A model generated the notes under the pieces. It was not told where the DNA came from. It saw nothing but the letters and a program-made list of their open reading frames with translations, and did no database searches. A program made the translations under genes and the position numbers. From NCBI GenBank assembly GCA_015680685.1, contig MNCI01029147.1, positions 39,505-103,504 on the forward strand: DNA of 64,000 nt, in the 5' to 3' direction. Within the stretch, counting starts at the first letter, position 1; every line of letters begins with the position of its first letter. Shown one piece after another: positions 58,341-64,000 of the stretch. The stretch is from Gnetum montanum (Eukaryota > Streptophyta > Gnetopsida > Gnetales > Gnetaceae).

Positions 58341-61300
58341 TAGAAAACAAATCCATTAGATATATCTTATTCCTTCTTTTTTCAACAATCATTTATTTAC
58401 TTTCACAACCTTATATCATGTTTCTATGTTTATTTTATTCTTGTTTTTTCTTTCAAGATTATGCCATGCTTGCTAAAAAACAAATACAATGACTTGATAG
58501 GGCCTAAAAATTATAAATATGTGGCCTCTCTTTCTTCTCTTGCATACAAATGATGACCAATTTTTATTTTTATAGTTGTGCCTAGTTTATAATTTTTATC
58601 TTATTACATTACATTGTCAAATTTTACTTTGTAGCCTTATCTTTTACTATTGTTTTAACTTATAGCCTTTTTACATAAAAAAATATAAAACATAGAAAAA
58701 TATAAAACATAAAGACAACTAAAAATATATAGCCAAGAAGTAGCATAGAACATGAAATCAAGACATTACATCATACGACTAAAAATGACTAGGTATCCCA
58801 TAACAATAGCCATAGTTACATAGTATAACATACATAGCCTTTGGAGCCATAATTAGCAACAAATAGAAGCTACAATACAACCAAGATAACCACATATTAG
58901 CAACAGTAACATCTTAGATCAAACTATGGAAGGAGGAGAGGAAATGTTGCTAGAATAATCATTGAGATCATTAAATGCTTATGAAAAAAAGTAAGTAAAA
59001 CATGAAAACATTAGAATACATCAATATTAGAACCAAAACTACAACATAAAATGATATTAAATTTGAAAATGATGACCCTACACAGTAGCCAAGCTTATAA
59101 ACATAACTTAGATTATACCTAGAACAAAATTGAACCACCATGGATCAACTTTGAGTAGGAGTGACATGTTGTCAAACACTTGACATGAAAAAGAACAAAT
59201 TAAACATTTAAATAAATACTTAACATAATAAAAATAAATTTTACATTTTACCAAACACTTGACATAGGAAAAAAATTAAACTTAACTCTTTAATAACTAA
59301 TTGACATAACAAAAAAATAGTTAACATTTTGAAAACCAAGTTTGACATTTTTCCAAATAGTTGAAATACAAAGCATAGATAAACATTCTCACAAACAGTT
59401 GACATAAAACAAGATTTTCATAAAAACATATGATCAAGATTGATATTGATGATGCTCGATGAGCTTGAAAATCCAAAGAAAAATTTCTTAAGAGTTGAGG
59501 AAGCTCAAAATGCTAGGGATGAGGGTAGAAAGAGGTAGAAATATAAGATTTTTTAACTCTCGAGGCTCATGTACTACCATTCCTTCCCCATTAAAAAATT
59601 TCAAATTTTCTTATACACTATCCCATCAACCTAGGGAGGGTGGAACCATGCTCTACCAGGGCTAGTGTCAAACACACTAACAACAATGCCAGAAAAAGGT
59701 CACAATACCCAATCCAAACCCTAGGCACTCAAACATTATTAAAATGTATAAAAAAAATTCAAAACCTTATTTTCAAGTAAGAAATGTGACCAATGCAGGC
59801 TTCCAAGTTTAGAAAAAAATATATAAAAACTTTTTAAAAATTATTTTTGGTTACAAATGTAGTGGACATTATCAAAACAAGCCAAGATTGACCACAACAT
59901 CGTCCTTACATGTGCAAGAAAGCCCCAATTTCACCAAAAACTGACTAAAAGAAAACCCTAGATTGTAGAGAATTAACCTTTTAAAAAAACTTATTAAAAA
60001 ATAAAAACATGGTTTAGAACCCTTATACACTATATTTACCCTTCCTAGAGGTCAAGAATGCTAACCATATATGGCCAAAACACCATCAACACTATCAACT
60101 TAGCCAAAAAAATTATAAATGTCAAAAAATAACCAAAATAGGCCAGGACATTGCAGATTTAGCTAAGAAGAATCCAATTATTTAACATAAAAAAAATTTA
60201 AAAATCCAATTTCATTCCTATGATTTCTGAAAAGCCTAAGACATTCATTCCACATAATCAAAAAACCAAAAATCCTATCACATCCAAGCAAGCAAAAATC
60301 CAAAACATTGTTAATCCAAGTCTAAAAACAAAGGAAAATGTAGATAAAATGGGTACCTAGATGTCATAGATGAAGATCCTTCTTCCATATATGGGTTAGG
60401 GAGACTTGATACAATCCTCTTAGCCCCCTCTACCTCTTCCATCCTTGCATTTCTTCTTGTTGATCCATTCCTTCTCATCATGGCTATTGGATCTTAGATG
60501 TTCTACCTCTAACTACTATAAAGAAAAGCTTGAAGTTCTCAACATTACTACAACACACTAAGCACAAGAAACAAAAAAAATCCAAATTAGCTTGAATACA
60601 CTGGGGAGATAGAGTTTTATAACCGCAACCTACTCCACACACTGTGAGAATGAAATTGGTGCTATAGATTGGAGTTTGGTGTAAGATTTTCTCTTCTAAC
60701 TCCAACACACTATGCTTGATTTCAAAAATAAGCCAAGGATTATCCAAAACATGCTATGGATGTGAAATTAGGAATGAAATTATGTTTGCATGTTGCTTTT
60801 TGATGAAAAATTTATTTTTCTTGGTCCCACATGCTATTTAATATGGTCCACAGATCATAGGAAAAAATATCAAGGGTTTCACATGTTGGGAAAATGAAAT
60901 AAAAAATGAAATTAATTTCATATGCTACTTTCCCTTGTTATAATGGTTTCTATGGTTCCACATGCTACCCATCTAGCTTCCATACACTGTACTATCTTGT
61001 TTGATATAAATAAGTTGCCAACATTGTCCATCTAGCTTCCATATGCTATACCAGCTTGTTTGACAACTTGTTTGATATAAACAAGTTGCCAACATTTCCC
61101 ATCTAACTCCCATATGCTATAATAGCTTGTTTGGAAACTTGTTTAACATGAACAAGCTATTAACTTAGTTAATATTATCCACAAGTTGCCATGCTAGGTC
61201 AAACACACTACCAACCTAGCTCTTAGTGTTCACACATAATCATACTAGGCATGAAGAGCTAAAAATTCACAAAGGAAACAATCCCATAACCTTGCATACA

Positions 61301-63728
61301 ACTAGGAAAATGTAGAAAACATTGATTCTAGGGATAAATAAAAATTTTAAAACATTAATTGTAGGCCATAAACGTTGAGAAGACTCTTTATTAAGTTAAA
61401 ATTAACCACAATGCTTCCTATTCAAATGTAGAAAAAATCCCATTTTTTTGAAAATTGACTAGAAAAAAAAACCTAATTCATCCTTAATTGGGCATGAAAA
61501 ATCCTAGGAACATTGTAAGAAAAAAATAAGAAAAATTCATAACATTATCACAAGTAGGGAAGAGGCAAAGAACACTACATATTTTGGTATAAAATACCAT
61601 AAAACCTATATTTTGATCCACTAAAAACCTTAATTTTCCATCAACTGATTTAGGAAACACTTGCAAAATCACATTTAAAGCCTAAAACCCTCTATGCTAC
61701 CTCTCTCAATCCCAAAGATAAAAAATGCTGACATTGGATGGAGAAAATCCCAATAACACTATGAATGTGGCCAAAGAAAAAAAAATTAGAAGTGCTAGAA
61801 AATAAGTACAAAAAGTCAAAAATCATAGGTTTGCCCAAATATGCTGATCCTTGGTGGTTTGGTATTCTAAGCCTACCCCAAACATGTTGTTACAATGAAA
61901 CAAAAAATAAAATTGAGCCCACACACTAGTATTTGATAAGAAATTATTTTTTCTAGTCTAAAATAACGTTGATGTCCTTAAAAATGCTAACATGTGGGCC
62001 TCACAAAATTTTTTGGGATAGTAAAATTTATAGCTTATTTGACCTCATGTTCTATAAAAATTGCCTAAAAATCCTGGAAAGATGAAATTACACTACTATC
62101 ATAGCATATTTGACCTTAAAACCCATTATTTTATACATTTTTGGTATTTTTCATTGAATTATTAATTTTTTTGACCATATAATGATTAATATAAATAAAT
62201 AACATGATTTTGTATTTTTTTTCTTTATTTTGACCTTGTTTGACCAACATATCATGCATATGCCACTTGATGTACCTTTGTTGACATGTAGGATTGAGGT
62301 GGAAAGATGTGGGGATGATCCTAATTGCCTTTAAGCCTAAATGGATCATGTTGGTAATGTCAGTTAACCAATTGATCATGAATACTTAAACCTTGAACCT
62401 AGAATCCTTTTTGACCATATAGTCTTAATACTTTGAAATGACTTGATTTCTCTTGACCTTGAGACCAAGAACATCATAAAAGATTCCTTGGTTGAAACCT
62501 CCATTACAACCCACAATGAAGAGGAGAAAATACTGAAAACTAACTTCCTCATCCAAACCTTAATCTTCCCAACCATCAGAAAATCCTTAAAAGGCAATAT
62601 TAAAGCCTTCACATGGTCCTTACTATGTCTAATGTTAACATGTTTGCTTTTAATAATATTAGCCTTTGTTTGTAGACTTGAATTAGAATGTGGCATTAAT
62701 GAATATTCTAGCCTATAACAAGAGAGCCTACATGACCTCATCTTACTTTGACATCTTAAAACACTAAAAATTTTGTATAAATCTACAAAGTAAGAATACA
62801 ACACTCCCAAGCTATGTCAGTTATGTCTCATAGTGGACAATGTTGTCTTATTGTCTCATGTTATCTCTTGTAATCTCATGCTTCTTTAACTTGTTTTCTT
62901 GATCTCTTTGAGTTGTGTTTGAGGATAATCTTGAAGTGATCATAGAGGTGCTACTTATTGCAGTAGTAAGTTATCATGCGATCTCAACACATAAGACTTA
63001 GCTAGCTTTTTTGACTATGCCAAAAGTGCTTACCCCATATCATTTCCATTATCCTTTTGAAAGCTAATGTGATACATCAAATTCCAACCTTACCTTATTA
63101 ATGATGAATAACTATGTTTGGTATTCATGTATCATGACCTTGTCACATCTCCTATAGCATGCTTCACCAAATCAAGTTCACTGAGTTTAAACACATTTTA
63201 TTTAGTGAGGTAACAAAAATTTGTTCTTGGCATCAAAACCCAAAGAAGGTTTTACTCTCACAAAATAAAAATGGAGAGATGCTAAGAAAGCTAAGAGGTC
63301 AAAGTAGCCTAATAAGTAACAAATGGATTAAATAAATATAATGATGATGAAAATGACCCAAGTGGCCAAGGTAGCCAATACTAAAGCACTGGTTTACCCA
63401 AATCCAAGTACAGGTAGCTAGTTAATTAAGTATGAAGCACAAAGACTTTGCTAGCAAAATAGTACATTACTATGCCATGACCATGATGTAAAAGCATATT
63501 GAATTCTTCATTAGCCTATTTAACCATTTTCCAATAGCCAATATAGGCATGACGTCACTCCAAATTTTTTTCATTACATGTTAACCTTACTGCACCATCA
63601 TGAGTGCTCCTTGGCATCTTTATATAACTGTAAAATCAAATGTGGAGAGGGAAGCATTGGTGATGAACTTGTGATGATGTTTCACATTCTTTGTTAATGT
63701 ATTTTGAGTCAATCCTCAAAACATCAAC
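58341..63728 (+). other. Long region of element F without a visible gene
   Basis: 5.4 kb of AT-rich sequence. No reverse transcriptase or integrase motif can be read in any frame. A degenerate tandem repeat of roughly 60-100 bases with ACAAGTTGCCAACATT and CCATCTAGCTTCCATA lies at about 60970-61160. Overlapping frames on both strands near 62376-62810 have no motif. Confidence 0.5.
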
Positions 63729-63741
63729 AAAGAGGGACTAA
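63729..63741 (+). other. Polypurine tract of element F
   Basis: AAAGAGGGACTAA directly before the repeat start TGCAACACC. Confidence 0.65.
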
Positions 63742-64000
63742 TGCAACACCTCAAAGAAAATCCTACTATGAATAGGAAACCTTGGTAGTGAAATTTGCAT
63801 TATAATTTTGATTAGAATCAAGAGCAAAATTAAATGCTTGAATTTTTCTTTAAAAATTCATCTTATAACCTTGTTTTAAAAAAATTCTTGAGCACTTTAA
63901 ATATATAAAATGAAATTAATGGTTCACATTGTTAAATAAGCTATGAATTTTATTAATCTAGTGTATTTTAGCCTACAGTTATCAAATACACTACCAAATA
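63742..64000 (+). mobile_element. Start of the element F 3' LTR, cut by the window edge
   Basis: Direct repeat of 46016-46275, for example CACCTCAAAGAAAATCCTAC and TTTGCATTATAATTTTGATT. Confidence 0.8.

Larger units (their letters stand above)
46016..64000 (+). mobile_element. Element F: Ty3/gypsy-like element, right end outside the window, carrying element D
   Basis: Bases from 46016 (TGAAACACCTCAAAG) align with those from 63742 (TGCAACACCTCAAAG) to the window end, so these are the 5' and 3' LTR starts. Removing D (48112-54994) leaves about 10.8 kb between them. The interior has a plus-strand gag-protease relic and over 5 kb without a gene. It is inserted in the second ORF of element C. The polypurine tract is at 63729-63741. 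Confidence 0.75.

Noticed and set aside
62376-62810. Opposed frames of 144 and 91 codons
   Set aside because: They overlap on opposite strands, have no recognisable motif and lie in AT-rich element DNA.

Overview
The window looks like plant nuclear DNA from a large, retrotransposon-rich genome. I see one host gene, a SWEET-type sugar transporter with a spliceosomal intron, in a sea of nested LTR retrotransposons. A gymnosperm such as a conifer is a reasonable guess from the density and age of the elements, but nothing here proves the species. There are no bacterial operons, CRISPR arrays or RNA genes.

Layout. 1-5580: the end of an LTR (element H) sits inside an old element (G), which sits inside the reverse transcriptase gene of a Ty1/copia element (I). 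5581-9113: the SWEET gene on the minus strand with its promoter. 9114-15460: element E, minus strand, complete, with target-site duplication ATGGT. 16244-25450: element J, a minus-strand Ty3/gypsy element with about 2.1 kb LTRs and a large internal deletion in pol. 25652 to beyond 64000: a nest. Element C (minus) carries element B (plus) in its 3' LTR. B carries element A (plus) in its 5' LTR. C is also interrupted by element F (plus), and F is interrupted by element D (plus). Target-site duplications prove three of these steps: TTAGG for A, CCATG for D and TTGAC/TTGAT for B.

Elements A, B, C, D, E, G and H form one superfamily. They have LTR ends TGATGRG...CTCATCA (some variants), a primer-binding site matching tRNA-Asp where it can be seen, and a polypurine tract with the core AGTCATGGGGGTA. 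Two groups can be told apart. Group 1 (A, D, E, H) encodes gag plus an aspartic protease and no reverse transcriptase or integrase. A keeps one open 1114-residue frame. Group 2 (B, C, G) is older and carries a second long open-frame relic downstream with coiled-coil character and a conserved C-terminal PWD motif. B has also lost the protease. All of them look non-autonomous and must depend on a partner element elsewhere for reverse transcription and integration.

The points most worth following are: a block of about 40 bp conserved in the noncoding 3' half of five elements from both groups; repeated copies of the polypurine-tract core inside the elements; the uncharacterised second ORF; and a SWEET gene with a single intron. 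All calls come from reading the sequence by eye. No alignments or database searches were run.
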